Shown here piece after piece: positions 1 to 12,808 of a stretch of 64,000 nt of DNA. Origin of the DNA: Onthophagus taurus (lineage: Eukaryota; Arthropoda; Insecta; Coleoptera; Scarabaeidae); contig NC_091967.1 in NCBI RefSeq assembly GCF_036711975.1, positions 27,528,001 to 27,592,000 of the forward strand. The letters run 5' to 3'. Numbering within the stretch: the first letter of the stretch is position 1; every line of letters starts with the position of its first letter. Made by a program: the position numbers and the translations under genes. A model generated the notes under the pieces. The model did no database searches, was not told the DNA's origin, and was given only the letters and a program-made list of their open reading frames with translations.

Positions 1-361
1 CTTGCGATTTAATTGTAAATCACTCGAAGACGGACGTTAACAGCTCTTCTTTCTTTTGCTAACGTGTCGCGAAAATACTTTATTAGTTAAACATATGTTC
101 ACCGAAGATAATCGAAAATAACTTTATATTACACTAAGGTTGGCAACTCTATATAATATCTTAAATTATGAGTGAAATGTCTATTTTATATACATATTCT
201 TATAGTTTGTTCTAAGTTTTTACTAACGTATTGCATCCACACTTATGAACCGTATAAAGTACCACTTTATCCACTAGTGGAATAATGAAAAATACCATCT
301 TAAATCAATCACATCCTATTTATTATTTATATTAACATTAACATTTATATTAATAGACATT

Positions 362-880
362 TCATTCTTTGATTTTTATTGTTATTACCCCCCGTTTTTC
401 TTTCCATTCATTAAACTCGGAAAATACTTTTTTGTAATTTGCGACGGTAATGAAAGCTATAACAGTACTCAAACGGGTGCTGTAATGAGACTCCTTACAG
501 CATCCGACGCTGTAATTAGATTTTAGTAACATTTTATGGAACCAGTTCAAGTTGGTGACATTGGGTCATATATTTTTCTAGTTGTCAATGTGACGATGTT
601 GTTAACGAATAAAAATTATTATATAAAATTAATCGTTTTTCAACTTGAATTCGTGAATTTCAAACGTGTCTTACGAAACTTGTTTTTTAATATACTATTT
701 CGTAATGTTCCCTTGACTTTGCAGGCAATAATTGGACAGTTGCTTCTTCAGCTTCCTCAAGAATTATCTTGGGAACATAATCACTTTCTTCCATTTTTCA
801 CCAACTTTACCTTTACAACCTTTACAACTTTCACACTTTTACAAATATGTTACAAATGGAGTCGATTAACAATCGAAAAT
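362..880 (-). pseudogene. Decayed mobile-element ORF fragment, possibly tyrosine-recombinase type
   Basis: On the minus strand a Met at 794 opens a short acidic reading frame containing LLPAKSREHYE, which soon hits a stop. About 150 bases further on, an open frame from 550 to 362 contains YKKVFSEFNEWKEKRG. Both resemble the N-terminal helical region of tyrosine-recombinase-like ORFs common in insect repeats. The resemblance is from memory and weak. No catalytic residues are present, so this is at best a remnant. Confidence 0.25.
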
Positions 881-1090
881 AAATAGCAACAATTCAACAC
901 ATCCCAATGTTTTTTTAGTTAATTGCAATGATTTTTGAGGTGACATCCGCTGTCAGAGTGAAATGTCAAATCATTTTTTGACAACATCAGATGAAATTTT
1001 GGCAATTCTGATTCTAAATGAGTGTGATTGTGGATAAAACGTTGTATGCATGCATGTTTTAGATGCTAAAACACTTATACAATAAATAAC

Positions 1091-1469
1091 TATTATCTAC
1101 GACTGCTTGGATAAGTCATCATTACCGCACTCATTTGAGGTGATTTGAGTTACGTAATGAAGTTCATTACCGCACTGGTTTCATTACGTAACGCATTTTT
1201 AGCCTAATCAGAACAGACTTAATTTATTGAAACGAGCAACAATACAAAAGAAAAAGTGCTATCTACTTACAGAGAAACAATACTATTTATTATAAACATT
1301 AATTGTTATGTTTTTACATTTCGAAACACTTATTCCAGATGAGTAAACATGTTGTTGAAACTGACAATTCAAAATTGTCAACAATCATTTCAAAATATTT
1401 TTATAAATGTCAAATAGACTTTTTTAAAGAAATTGACTTTTTAGTAATTTTTAGCAGTCGTAGATAAAA
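1091..1469. repeat. Inverted-repeat fragment (short MITE-like)
   Basis: About 16 bases at 1092-1107 (TATTATCTACGACTGCT region) recur inverted at 1452-1468, enclosing ~350 bp of AT-rich DNA with repeated CATTACCGCAC/GTTACGTAATGA motifs. No coding capacity is seen. It lies just upstream of the first LRR exon. Confidence 0.35.
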
Positions 1470-1630
1470 TGCTATATATCATACGTGGGCTAGAGCATAA
1501 TTACAGTACTCGTGTGATTACACGACTCGAAGATTAAAAAAGTATTTTAATAGCTCACTGTTGTTATCGAATATTTTTAATTTAGTTGTTTAATGCGAAA
1601 CCTTGAAAAATATGTTTTTTTGTTTGTTAG

Positions 1631-4600
1631 AAAATTTACAATACTTGAGGTTGGGCGACAATAACATCCACACAATTCCAACGGAAGCCCTTAGAAGGTT
1701 GCACCGTTTACGGCATTTGGACCTGAGATCGAACAATATCACGTCGATCGCTGAAGATGCGTTCACAGGGTTCGGAGATTCCATCACATTCCTCAATTTA
1801 CAGAAGAACGAGTGAGTAGAATATAAATTTTCCAATTTTCCAACGTACCCGAGAATATATTTACGTAGGTAACGTATACAAACTCCCTGGTGGCAAAGCA
1901 AATTTATATGTTGTTTTCCGATATTTCATCCGATATATATATATACAATTTCATTTTGGTAACAAAATTGAATTATTAACAAATTTTTATAATGGTATTA
2001 ATATTTACAAAAACCAAATATACTTCAACTACAACCTTGTATAAATACCAATAATTACCCTTCATTCAAAAATTTTATGTCCGATGTTCGAGGTAGTAAT
2101 TAAACATTTAAACCAAAATAGAGAATAAAAACAAAACATTCACGAAATTTTAGATGAGCTGTAAATAGAACAGTGCGATTTTCTCTTTTAAATCATCCAT
2201 TAACAAAACAATAATAATGCAATAAAATAATGGAATGTTGAATAATATATTGTAAATGATATGTCATTTTAATAGCTTATTGTTTGTTGGGTGAGTTATT
2301 TTTGTAACACGATTATCAAATACCTTTTCATACAACAGAAAGGAATCAAAAGAGACACTTTGTAAGATCACATATTTATTTTACAATTCATATGACCGTG
2401 ATATTGTAGTACTTATACTACTAATTCGCGTTGAGGGAACATGAAAAATACATAATGTTTTCATTCGAATAATATTCACATAAAAGTTATTATCAACTAT
2501 TACTCATCCTGTATTTTATGACAACGATAATAGTAATATCGACATTATGGAACTTTTGCATAAACGCATAGATGTAGTAAACAACATCGACAAAAATAAA
2601 CTCATGTACTCCTACTATTAATCTAAACTGAATATAACATTTCTATATATGATAACGGAAAATCCAAAGAATTTCTAGAATATGAGATAGAGAAGAATAA
2701 AAATACAACATGTTACATGAGTTTTACCAATTCCAAATAAATAAAAATGATGAGAAAGATGGAAAAGTTAGTTTTCTCACAACAAACGAAAAAACCAGTG
2801 CGAATAAATAGATCCTAGATTCGTGTTCTTCAATGCACATGACTAATAAAAGAAGCTTATTTGTGAGAAAGGAAAATATAAATGAGAACGTTCGAGCTGT
2901 AAAGAAAGATCAAGACTTTAAAGCAAAAGCTATACGTGAAATAGAAAATTAAACTGCAAATTAAAAGAAGAAATTTAAAACTAGAAAAAAACTTATTGCC
3001 TGTATCAAAAATAATAAGAAATTGAGGAGGTAATATTCAAAGATGATGAAATACTTGGAACTTGGTGACCACTTGGAGTATAGAGACATGGAGAAATAGA
3101 AATCAAGAACTCTTGCTGTTCAGTAAGTGAAACACATAAAAAACGAGAAGGATCAGTAGCCTTGGGACAGTATACTTTATTCTCCTCTAAAATGGACAAA
3201 TAGGAGAGACAAATGCAGGAATATGAATTCTAATAAGGAGACAACTAGTCATAACAATGTCATAGACTCTAATTATATAAACGAAAGGATTATGATGATA
3301 AAGGCATCTCTGAGAAATAGCGACATATACGGATTTACATATAACTGTAAATCCGTATATGTCCCACAAACGGGCAGAGAGAAAAGGTGGACAGGGAAAG
3401 CTTTAAGATATTATACCCAAAAATAGCACAATAATGATAATGGAAAACTTCAACACGCATTGGAAAAACAGTAATACCTGGAATAAAATAAAGATTTCAA
3501 CACGCAGAAGTAATGATAGCGGTAAAGACATGGTAGGGTTCTGTGTTATGATCTTATGAATGAATTATGCATTACAAATACATTCTTTGACCACAAATCG
3601 TAACACAAGATGTCACGGATGGATAGTAGAGGACGAAAATCGACAATCGATTCTATATTAGTTTATTAAAATATGACATAAGTAATTACTGAACATCCGA
3701 ACTTGAACTTCAAATATTGAATAGCACAAGATAAACCTAGAAATGAAAATTATTAAAAAGTAAAAGGGAAGGACAGTTGAACTAATTAAAACCGAACTGG
3801 AAACCAAACCCAACCCAAGCCGCAGTTTATATCAATCTAGACCACCGATGCCAAAAATCAAGCCCTCACTTTAGAGATCGATATCTTCGCAACCACTAGA
3901 TAAAAAACCAATTGCCACAAAGTTTGTTATAATCACTGAACATTTCTACGTAACATATGTTAATTTGAAAATTTTCAAATCAGCGTTTTTTTCATCGCGA
4001 GTTAAATGAAAAAAGTACCCGATTTTGTACGGTGCCGGCAAGTTTATCCAGTTTGCGAATATTTTTCTTAAAAACTACCTGACGAAAAAATTTCAATTTT
4101 GAACCTGTGGTAGCCTGATGTGTTCGTAATCAGCGGCATATTTTATTTTTTCGATATTCCATACAGTTTCGCGTAAAATCGTTGTTTAGTAAGACACCGT
4201 TATGTCGAAAACGGCTGGGTGGATTTCATCGCGGATTTGACCAAAATATGTTAAATAATTGTATTTATCGGATACCGTTATCAGTTTTTCAAAGTTATGT
4301 CTCTCTAATTTTTTTAGGGCGATTTAAGCGAATTTTAAATTATGAAGAAACAGAAATGAGCTCTGCGAGGAGAGGGGGGTTCCGTCCAATCCGAAAAGGT
4401 GCAGCATTCCAGACAGTACGTCGCGCCTTTATCTTACCTACATAAAGCAATAAAGCCGCGACGTTCTGTCTCTTGAACACACACCAGGATCATCTTTTCC
4501 GATTGGACGAAACCCTCCTCTCCCCGCATAGCTTATTTTTGTTCCTTTTTAATTTATAATTCGCTCTAAAAAATTTAGAGAGTCATAACTTTAAAAAGAC

Positions 4601-7600
4601 TGATAACGGTATCTGACAAACGCTATTATTTGTCATATTTTGGTTAAAACCGCATTGAAATCCACCCAGCTGTTTTTAACATAACGGCGTCTTATTAAAA
4701 ATCGCAAAGTGGACAAAGTTTGTAGCAATTTTTTTTATCTAGCAGTTGCGAATATATCGATCTCTAAAGGGCCTTAACTTTTTGCGCCGATAGTAAACGA
4801 AGTGATCCAAACCGAACCCAAGACTAAAAGCCAAAACACAGGCGAAATATAAAAAATGATTAAAAACAATGTGAGAGCGGTTGCCACAGAAGCACTGAGA
4901 ACTAGAAAAGTAAACAGATAAGAGGCAACACAAACACCCTGTTCACAGAAGAAATTGAAGATCTCGCTATGGAGAAAAAATCGCATTCCAAACATATAAA
5001 AGGAAACCAAGCGAAAAAGAATACAACAAATATATACAAGTAACAAACAGAATAAATCGAAAGATAAAAAATCACAAGGAAAGCTATACAAAGGGAATGG
5101 AATACGATTTATACAGTACCCAGAAACGAGTATGGAAAATGTTGCAAAGAAACAAGACCAAATCCTAAATATCGTAATTCCAGAAATCACAAAGATAAAC
5201 TTGGTAAACTGGAAAACAAGAAAAACCCAGGCCCAGGCGATATCACAAATGAAATGATAAAATACAGAATTAACAGTCTACGTCAGCAAATACATAAACT
5301 ATTTAGGGCCGATCTTACAAAACAGTTTATACCGCTCCGTATACCAAGAATAACTAAATGTTGGTATAAACACTAGAATAAACGTCTTACAATACCGGCG
5401 TATAGCATAAGTAACGGTATACGGCGCAGGATAGCTATGCCGTGCATTTCAACGCGAATAGCTTATACTAGGAATAAGTCAGAGACTGTTTGACATTGAT
5501 TGTAATCAATGTCAAACAATTCCATCTATTATACTGTCATCTTGTTTTTTAATAAGGCCAAATAAATTCCAAATTTTACTCACACTATTTGGTTTGGTAT
5601 TATATGATAATCACCAGTATTAATTTTTGTAACTATTTTAACATTCGCCATATCCATATTGATTCACAATACACTCGTTTCTTGAAAAAAAACTTCTCCG
5701 TTAAAGACAATTTCTCGATGAGAATTTAAGGAATTTAGGTCACTACTGGTCACTACCAATTGACATTACACAGCGTACTGATTGACACTCTTTGATTTAA
5801 ATTAATAAAATAAACCACACAAATTTGTAACAAAAGTAACTAGATTTGTTAATATCATAGCCTTCTAATAGTGTCATCTATTAGATATACATTTCTTTTA
5901 AGTTCCGATTTCTTGAAAACGATTTTTTTAACACTTTTTTTGGTTAACTATGAATAATTTTAAACAATTTCAGATAATATTGCACGTGCTTAGACAAATT
6001 TAAATAACTATAGATATTTTGCGCTTTTAAATTTTGAGCAAGTTTAGATAATTGTAGACAATTTTGTAAAATTTTCCGAATTTAGATAATTTTAGACGCA
6101 ATAATTTCAGACATTTTTGTGCATGTTTATCCAAATTTAGATACAATTTAATCATTTCAAGCAACTTCATAAAAATGTTCAGTTTTGAACAACAAGACAA
6201 GTTTAAACAATTTTAGATAAATTTTGCGCTTTTAAATAATTTTGAACAAGTATACGTAATTTCAGTAATATTTTGATTAATTTTCACTGGTATTTTGTGA
6301 AATTTTGATAATTTTAGATATAAATAATTTAGACAATTTTGTACATGTTTGGCCAAGTTTTGATAATATTAGCCACATTTTGATCGTCGAACATTTTGAA
6401 CTATTTTGTGAAATTTTGATAATTTTAAATACGTTTTGAATATTTTAGACAATTTTGTATAAGTTTAGCCAAATTTAGATAACTTTGCATAAATTTAAAT
6501 TGTGTCTTAAATTCAACTTAACATTAATTTATTTATGTCCGGTAGTAAAATAACAATGATTGTGTACTATTGTGTAGGTGAGGCAATGAATCATTTGAAA
6601 TGATTCGCGAATACTTTTGACGATTCGCTGTTTTCCTTACATATGAGAGAGACGACTACTGCTTGATGTTGTAGAATGACACTACACCATACTGACCGAC
6701 ATTGCAGCGCGCTCTTGATGTCTTAGTGTTGATTCACCATTCGTTTTTTTGTGACTGTTTCATTCGGGCGAATGAAACCATTCTAACCAACTATTTGAGA
6801 TATCAAAAATGAATCATTGTCTTTAATACAATATCTGAAACAATTGGTTGCCATGGTTACGCATGGCTACTACTATTTTTCTAATTTAATTGAATGAGAA
6901 ATAATGAATCTTGAAGGTAATTTATCTCGAAAATTTTCTTATGTAGCTAATATTAATATTGACTGTACTAAATTCAAAAAAAAATCCTCTTTCATATTCC
7001 GCAATATTTTTATTGGGGGGATTGCTATTTGAAAAAAATATCGACGTCATAATTCGTTTAAAAATGGCGTAAAAAAATGTAAATCTTTATCAGTTACTTT
7101 TCGGAAACCTGTATGTATGTAAAAATAAGAGTCTGCATTTCATTACATAAATATTAAATAAAATCTCCCTTTGTTTTTACAGCATTAAAATATTACCACC
7201 TCTCGCATTCGAGAACTTGAACTCTTTAGAAACTCTCAATTTACAAAATAACAAACTCATGCACATCCCAGAGGAAGTGATGGAACCTATTGTTGATACG
7301 CTTAAAGTTGTTGATATTACAGGTAAGTTGTTGAACATTTTCAAACAAATTTTATATTTTCAAACATTTTTTTGTAGATAATCCCTTGGTGTGTGAATGT
7401 GAATTACAATGGTTTAACAATTGGTTAAAAACATTAAAAGATAAAGACGGTGAGATGATCGAAAAGAAACGTACCGTTTGTATGATGAGCCACGAACATC
7501 GAGAATACAGCTTACAAAATCTCCCCTTAAAAAAAATGAGTTGTGTAATAAAAGCTTATGAGGATTCGATGAGAAGCAATTCAGCTTCTTCGGCGTTGAG

Positions 7601-7658
7601 GGTGGCCTCGAAATTATTTGTCGGGGTTTTAATAGGGTTTAATAGATTTTTATGTTAA
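1631..7658 (+). CDS. Leucine-rich-repeat surface protein, last three exons (5' part outside window)
   Basis: Three exons splice in frame: 1631-1811, 7183-7322 and 7378-7658 (TAA stop at 7656). Acceptors are at 1629-1630, 7181-7182 and 7376-7377; donors are GTGAGT at 1812 and GTAAGT at 7323. Both internal junctions rebuild an Asp codon. Exons 1 and 2 encode four leucine-rich repeats of the LxxLxLxxNxI type, such as LRHLDLRSNNI and LETLNLQNNKL. Exon 3 opens with NPLVCECELQW, the start of a C-terminal cysteine cap (LRRCT), with further Cys residues downstream. The last ~25 residues are a small/Ser-rich stretch followed by LFVGVLIGF, which fits a GPI-anchor signal or a short membrane tail. Such proteins usually work outside the cell in adhesion or signalling. 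The exact family member cannot be named from these exons. A 5.4-kb intron separates exons 1 and 2 and is full of repeats. Confidence 0.8.
2690..3849 (+). pseudogene. Non-LTR retrotransposon (LINE) endonuclease region, decayed
   Basis: Interrupted plus-strand frames read like an apurinic-type LINE endonuclease. Segments include ERIMMIKASLRN near 3280 and a stretch near 3440-3660 matching the usual 'DFNAHW ... NLCITNTFF' order (here ENFNTHW and LCITNTFFDH). Many stops and frame changes occur. The copy continues at 4787 after a foldback insertion. It lies in the first LRR-gene intron. Confidence 0.6.
3323..3362. repeat. Perfect 17-bp-arm hairpin inside the LINE remnant
   Basis: ACATATACGGATTTACA at 3323-3339 is followed by six bases and then its exact reverse complement at 3346-3362. 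It sits where the LINE endonuclease frame would run. Confidence 0.8.
3850..4786. mobile_element. Foldback-type element inserted in the LINE
   Basis: The two ends are inverted copies: 3868-3925 matches the reverse complement of 4706-4768 (CTTTAGAGATCGATAT...). A further inner block, 4185-4400, matches the reverse complement of 4505-4700. The 5-bp CCGAT occurs at 3845-3849 and 4787-4791 and may be the target duplication. The left arm has ~200 bp with no partner, so the arms are unequal. No ORF is credible. LINE-like sequence continues on both sides, so this element is younger than the LINE copy. Confidence 0.7.
4787..5300 (+). pseudogene. LINE remnant, continuation (linker before reverse transcriptase)
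   Basis: After the foldback element the plus strand again gives LINE-like interrupted peptide, with NPGPGDITNEMIKY near 5228-5270. This is the usual motif just before the LINE reverse transcriptase ('PGPDGITNEMLKY'). No catalytic part follows; the copy ends near 5300. Confidence 0.55.
5488..5517. repeat. 14-bp-arm hairpin
   Basis: GTTTGACATTGATT and its exact reverse complement are separated by two bases. The flanking 5300-5480 holds repeated GGTATA-type motifs but no gene. Confidence 0.7.
5940..6530. repeat. Degenerate AT-rich tandem repeat
   Basis: Variants of the phrases TTTAGATAATTT and ACAATTTTGTACATGTTTAG recur every 20-60 bases throughout. No frame is open. It lies in the intron of the LRR gene; the rest of that intron up to 7180 shows nothing I can name. 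Confidence 0.55.
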
Positions 7659-9642
7659 AACAATTTTAGTTATAACACGATTATTGAATATACTTCTCGG
7701 TAGTTCACATCGTGCATCTGTGTATCATAACATATATTTTGTAACGTTTAGCTAAAAAATAATTGTTAAGTATATTGTATAATTACTAAGTAGATCCGTA
7801 AAGGAAGCTTGTTATTTCAAAAAATAATTTGGTGCGAACCGAAAAGAACTGACACTAAATTCATTGAAATTGATTAAAAAATGTCTCTTTACAGGGGAAA
7901 TTCGCTTACTGTTGTAAGGAATACTATTGTTTTTCAGCTGACCCAAGAAAAATATAAGGTTCTTAAATAGGTTTAGATAGTTTTGAGGCCGTCTCTATAA
8001 GCTCTATCGACGCGTATGTGATGTAGCATCATCAAATGACACGCACACTGAGGTGTTAAAAAATACCAGAAACATATCAGCTCATTCCTTCCCTACTATT
8101 GCTTAATTAAAATAAAAACTTGTGCAAGCAAGTTAAAAAATAGATATCAAGAAAATTCACTTTGTAACGTGTAATAATTGAATGTCCCAGTTGTTATTAA
8201 AGTAATTATATCTATTATATGTGTAGGTTGCTCTATTCTCTTCTTGCTCTTTCTATCTCTTGATGTTTCTTCTCAAAAATAAGAACGTTGTCAACTACAA
8301 AAAAATTAAAATTTGTTTATTAATTTTTGTTAAATTCGCACGTTTTCGGTACAAAGATTGGGACATGGCCTATTAACATATCATGTACTATACCAAAATG
8401 AAACAAATACCACAGTCATATCAAGAATGTGCCGCAATAATTTGTAAGAAGTCCAAAATAAGAATACCTCTAAACTATCCTATGGGACAGCAGAATTAAA
8501 ACTTATTTCTGCATAGGGTGGCAAAGAAAATATTCTTGTTATTTGATAATTAAAAAATTTGCATGCTAATAAGTGTATATGGCTTAACAGCTAAAATATT
8601 GTATTAAAAATTAGTAATATTAAAGTCTACATAAATAAAAGTAGAATTAAAATGATGAGAGTATAAAACTTTAGTAATTGTATACTTAGAAAAAAAGATT
8701 CAGACATTGCACACCGAATATTTTAAAAAGGCTAAAAAGAAATTAAAAAATAAAAAGAGCTATACACGTACCTAAAATTTAGCTCTAGTACAACAATGAT
8801 GGAACTTCGTAAATTGAATGGTACATTAAAAGAAAAAAAAAAGACAAATTAAAAACTTAAAACATATCAAAGAGCTAAAAAGTTAGAATTTCGTTTGGCG
8901 TTCTTAAAACTAACCAGAAACTAAGACATATCTGCAAAATATCTGCGATATCGTAGAATTAGTGTTCTATGAAAATTTATGACAAAAAAAAAATACAAGT
9001 ATTGAAAAATTATCTTGAATAATCTATTAAATAATGATGTATTCGTGCAATTTGTATTAAGTAAATAAGAACAAGAAACTAAAAACTAGATGAAGTATTT
9101 TTATGGCAATGTTTTTGGCGCCTCCAAACACTACTTTTGGGCGGTTTGCTAGACCATTTCGAGACATATCGGCCCGCGACGCAGACCGATCTTCGTCCTG
9201 AAACGCCAAAATGTATTTTTCTAAACTGTCATCCATCAAGTAAAAAATAGCAAAAATGTCAGGTCGTTATCGAGTTTCAGGACAAAGGGTTAGATCCGGG
9301 CAAAATTTTTTACAACTTTACCAAGTAATCAGATGTTTATGTATACTCTATTTGTAATAATTATGGTGTAAGCACTCATTAAAATACCGTGTGTACTAAA
9401 TGTGAAACGTTCAAAAACAAAAATCTAACAACTACAATTCGGAAAAAAATTTTCGATCGGTAAATAACTCTATATTGGTTGTTGTATTTTCAGTGTAATG
9501 ACGTAAACAATGTACTCGAGTTACAGAGGTGTTATTCAATGTTTTTAATGAAACCCGAATGTAATATTCTGTGTATATGTCAGAAATAAAAATTTATGCT
9601 AAAACCTAGCAGCGCCTATTTTAATCTAAATTTAATAATAAT
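7659..9642. other. Gene-free AT-rich stretch downstream of the LRR gene
   Basis: This contains the 3' UTR of the LRR gene and then A-rich, low-complexity DNA. AATAAA-like signals occur at several places (for example near 8632 and 9586). Short open frames here show no recognisable domain. Confidence 0.5.
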
Positions 9643-9774
9643 CTAAATTTAATAAGTGTGTATGACCCCATTGTTTTTAGAACTTTTGCAGTCATAACGA
9701 CAAAAACTTCTAAAACAATGTAATTAAACAATAAGGTATAGAGTAATGGGGTCATACACACTTATTAAATTTAG
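9643..9774. repeat. MITE with ~30-bp terminal inverted repeats
   Basis: CTAAATTTAATAAGTGTGTA at the left end is mirrored at the right end. The inverted match extends through a GACCCCATT motif and more loosely inward. A half copy (GTGTATGACCCCATTGT) recurs at 10294-10310. Confidence 0.75.
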
Positions 9775-9997
9775 AGAAAATTTTTACGTCAAACGATATA
9801 TGCAAGTATATGCATGAACACAAAGTAAAAGAAATATTTTGATCAATTTTATATTTTGCGTAATTTGAAGTGAAAAATAGCAAATATTCAAACGAAATAA
9901 TTTCGCGGCTTTTCTGTAACGTAGGAACCGCTCTGCCTAAAACAAGTTAAATTGTCCGTTAGATAGCGCTTGCGGTGTGACAGTGTCAAAATAAAAC

Positions 9998-10032
9998 CAT
10001 GGATGTAATAGAGTGTCTCTATTACATCCATG
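9998..10032. repeat. Perfect 16-bp-arm hairpin
   Basis: CATGGATGTAATAGAG is followed by three bases and then its exact reverse complement. No gene adjoins it. Confidence 0.75.
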
Positions 10033-10312
10033 AACAAAACATAATAAACATAACCTATAAACACTCTATCTCTTTTCAATACAACCTAAATGACGTTCAT
10101 CTCTTTCTCGCATTTGAGAGGGGAGCAGGGGACCCAAAGCTGATACGTACGTCATCAACGCGGGAATTATAAAAGCGCAAATGGGTATATAAATTTTCAA
10201 CAATTTTTTTAACAATGATTTTGTTCGAAAATATAAAAAAACTAACTATATTTTTATATAAACTTTCAGAAAATATAATAAAAAAAAAGTCGTGTATGAC
10301 CCCATTGTCAGG

Positions 10313-10400
10313 GGCGGCGCTACCTGGGGGTGCAAGGGGTGCACAGCAGCCGGGCGCCGCCTAAAAGGGGGCACCGGCGCCTTTTTAATAAGTTGTCCAC
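10313..10400. mobile_element. GC-rich hAT-like terminus
   Basis: CAGGGGCGGCGCTACC begins a GC-rich block that stands out from the AT-rich surroundings and has the CAGGGG start typical of hAT ends. A minus-strand frame ending at 10516 (NTFNERAKSLGI then stop) could be a hAT C-terminus. The partner end was not found. Confidence 0.4.
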
Positions 10401-10619
10401 CGTTAAGAAGCTATACCGAAATATTTAACTAGAAGGCTAAAGAAAGTTGGGGGGATTACTCTCCCACAAGCACATTTATTGTTAATTTAATTTGTACTTT
10501 TTTAAATTTTCTGTTTTATATGCCTAAACTTTTTGCACGTTCATTGAACGTGTTTATGGCGTTCAATCCCGTCTCGACGTCAGCTCTGTGAACCTGGAAC
10601 CCCACTTTATGATATTCTA

Positions 10620-11030
10620 ATTTTATTAATACCATTCGGTAGAGAATCGGTTGTACCCGTTTGTACCACTTTCGATTTCGTTTATACCTCAACTGGTTCC
10701 AAAATACAGCGATTTTTTTATTTTTAAGAATACCGCTGAAAGTGAGTATCTCCGTTATTAATAGAGAAATCGCAAAATGGTCGATGGAATTCGATAGAGA
10801 ATCGTTTGTACCCGTTTGTACCCGTTTGTACCACTTTTGTTTTCGTTTGTACCTCAACCGATTCCAAAATACAGCGATTTTTTTTATTCTTCAGAATATC
10901 GCTGAAGTCTGTATCTCCGTTATTAATACAGATATCGCAAAACGGCCGATGGAATTCAATAGAGAATCGTTTGTACCGCTTTCGATTTCATTTATGTCCC
11001 AACAGTTTCCAAAATACAGCTTTTTCTTTT
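10620..11030 (+). repeat. Tandem repeat arm, left (about three ~150-bp units)
   Basis: The repeated phrases are GTTTGTACC, CCAAAATACAGCGATTTTTT and TATCTCCGTTATTAAT. The same unit is found inverted at 22975-23345. Confidence 0.75.
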
Positions 11031-11480
11031 AATATTAGGGGAAGCCCCGGGTCTCGGTCTCGGTGGTTCCCATACTTTTTAAGTACATTAGACTAAATTG
11101 ACGTTTGGGTCGTAACCGTTCTCAACTCCAGCCGGTATGGTCTGGTATGCACCGTTTAATGTTTTGATGATTTTTATCGACTAGACTTATCCACCCAAAC
11201 ACTGTTTGTACACAAGACTTGTCCTACATTAAGTACGTCAAGGATTGAGGAAATTGAGACAACCGCAAGTTTTGAGAACAAATATTAATTTTTATATGAG
11301 GAAGAAAACTGGGATGGAAAAAATTTGTCAAAATCTAATACGTGGAATGATAATCCATCAAAGCGAAACCACATGTGTAACGTTAATCATTCAAAAAACG
11401 AAGTAAAAAGAAAACCATCAAAACGTACAAAATATTTAACTTCTTGTCCAGATATACAAAGCATCAACACAAAGCAGATG

Positions 11481-11585
11481 ATCCTTTAGACAATTAAACC
11501 TAAATCTACGAATGTCACTTAATTAAAAACAAGAAAATAAAGAAATACAGTTCATTTCAAAATAAATAGCATACAGAACACAACA
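11481..11585 (+). repeat. BEL 5' LTR, 3'-terminal 105 bp only
   Basis: This stretch matches 22228-22332 almost base for base (one clear difference, ACTTAATT versus ACTAAATT). The upstream ~130 bp of the LTR, present at the 3' end, are missing here, so the left LTR is 5'-truncated. Confidence 0.85.
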
Positions 11586-11586
11586 T

Positions 11587-11602
11587 TTGGTCCTTCGAGC
11601 GA
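11587..11602 (+). promoter_or_regulatory. Probable tRNA primer-binding site of the BEL element
   Basis: TTGGTCCTTCGAGCGA follows the LTR directly, at the usual place for minus-strand priming. The tRNA identity was not established. Confidence 0.5.
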
Positions 11603-11815
11603 AGATTATCGAAAATTAAGTGATATCAACATTGTGGTTAGGTTACATCAGCCAACAAGTTTCGACGCGTCGCTCTTGGTTGGTGACGTCATTACGCTGA
11701 ATGGGAAGGCAACAAACGCTAATATTAAACAACGGCAATACAGGTTCGCGTCCTTTATATTTGGTCCATCCTTTTAATCCCTTTCACGAGTACAAATCGA
11801 TGCGATGGAACAATT

Positions 11816-12808
11816 CATATATATACTATCTCCTATATCGCTGACTAAGGCAGCAAAAGAGTGTAAACACTAGAGTGCAGATATATATATATATCTGTCT
11901 CTGTCGTGCCCCCGTCTACTCAAGAGACATGGGTGAACACGTGGTGAGTACGCTTTTATCTTATTGGACGGTGAATTAAAAATTAATAGCAGCTGATGAC
12001 CTTGATGTTTATAAATCACCAAATAAATGTTTGACATAAACATAACCTAAAATCTAAATATTTAGTTATGTATATTATAGGTTTCATGTGTATAATAACA
12101 TAATTATTAACATATTTCAGGACTAAGCAATTTAAAATGTAATTATTATTTGTTAAGAAAGTGAAGAAAATTTGTTAAAAATAAAATAAAAAAGAGTAGG
12201 GGAGATATTTTTGGGGCCTAAAAATTGGTTGAGCAGGTAAAAGGAAAGATCTCAGTGTAATAAAAAAGAATTCAAAGCCCTCCTTTTCTTGAAACATTTT
12301 TCTTAAAAATTTAATTAATAATTACATCGATATGATGAAAATTTTATGATAGAATATTATGTACATTAAATAGTAAGTACCCTAAGTACATATTTTATAT
12401 CTTTAATTAATGTAACAACTTCATTAAAGGGCGTATGCTCACAAATTATGTTAAAAATTAATAACTATATTTTGGTACACATTTTTAATAATTACTATGT
12501 ATAAATGTATTAATTTAATTTTAAAGAATATAATGTTTAATGAACAACCTACATAAAGTTGATATTTAAAGCAATATTCAACGTCAATTTATAATTAAAG
12601 TCAATTATCTACAATAATTACATTTCAAAGCTGCATAAAATACGCGCGAAACACTTCAAACTCTTTAAAATTTACGATTCGTGCAAGCGCCTTCGCGACA
12701 TGGGGGCACGACAAAGACAAAACATATATCATTCCGTCTGCCTTTGATGGAAACGCTCGCCACTCATTGCTTAGATAGGGAGTCAGCGATATAGGAGATA
12801 GTATATAT
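11816..12808. mobile_element. MULE-like non-autonomous element at the gag start codon
   Basis: It is flanked by an exact 11-bp direct repeat, ATGGAACAATT, at 11805-11815 and 12809-12819. The termini are inverted: ATATATACTATCTCCTATAT at the left is mirrored at 12781-12808 for ~28 bp. A second block (TCTGTCGTGCCCCC) is partly mirrored inward, near 11900 and 12705. An 8-11-bp duplication with long inverted ends suggests a Mutator-like element. No transposase is present. Since the duplicated 11 bases begin with the gag ATG, the right-hand copy still starts the gag frame. Confidence 0.7.

Noticed and set aside
4774..5190. 138-codon Phe/Leu-rich minus-strand frame
   Set aside because: It is the antisense of Lys/Asn-rich LINE sequence, which always reads as a hydrophobic frame.
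5940..6530. Possible tandem gene regulatory array in the AT-rich repeat
   Set aside because: The repeats are too degenerate and of pure low complexity; nothing links them to a promoter.
10516..11096. Overlapping frames on both strands rich in Tyr, Arg and Lys
   Set aside because: They are translations of the ~150-bp minisatellite unit; they repeat internally and appear on both strands.
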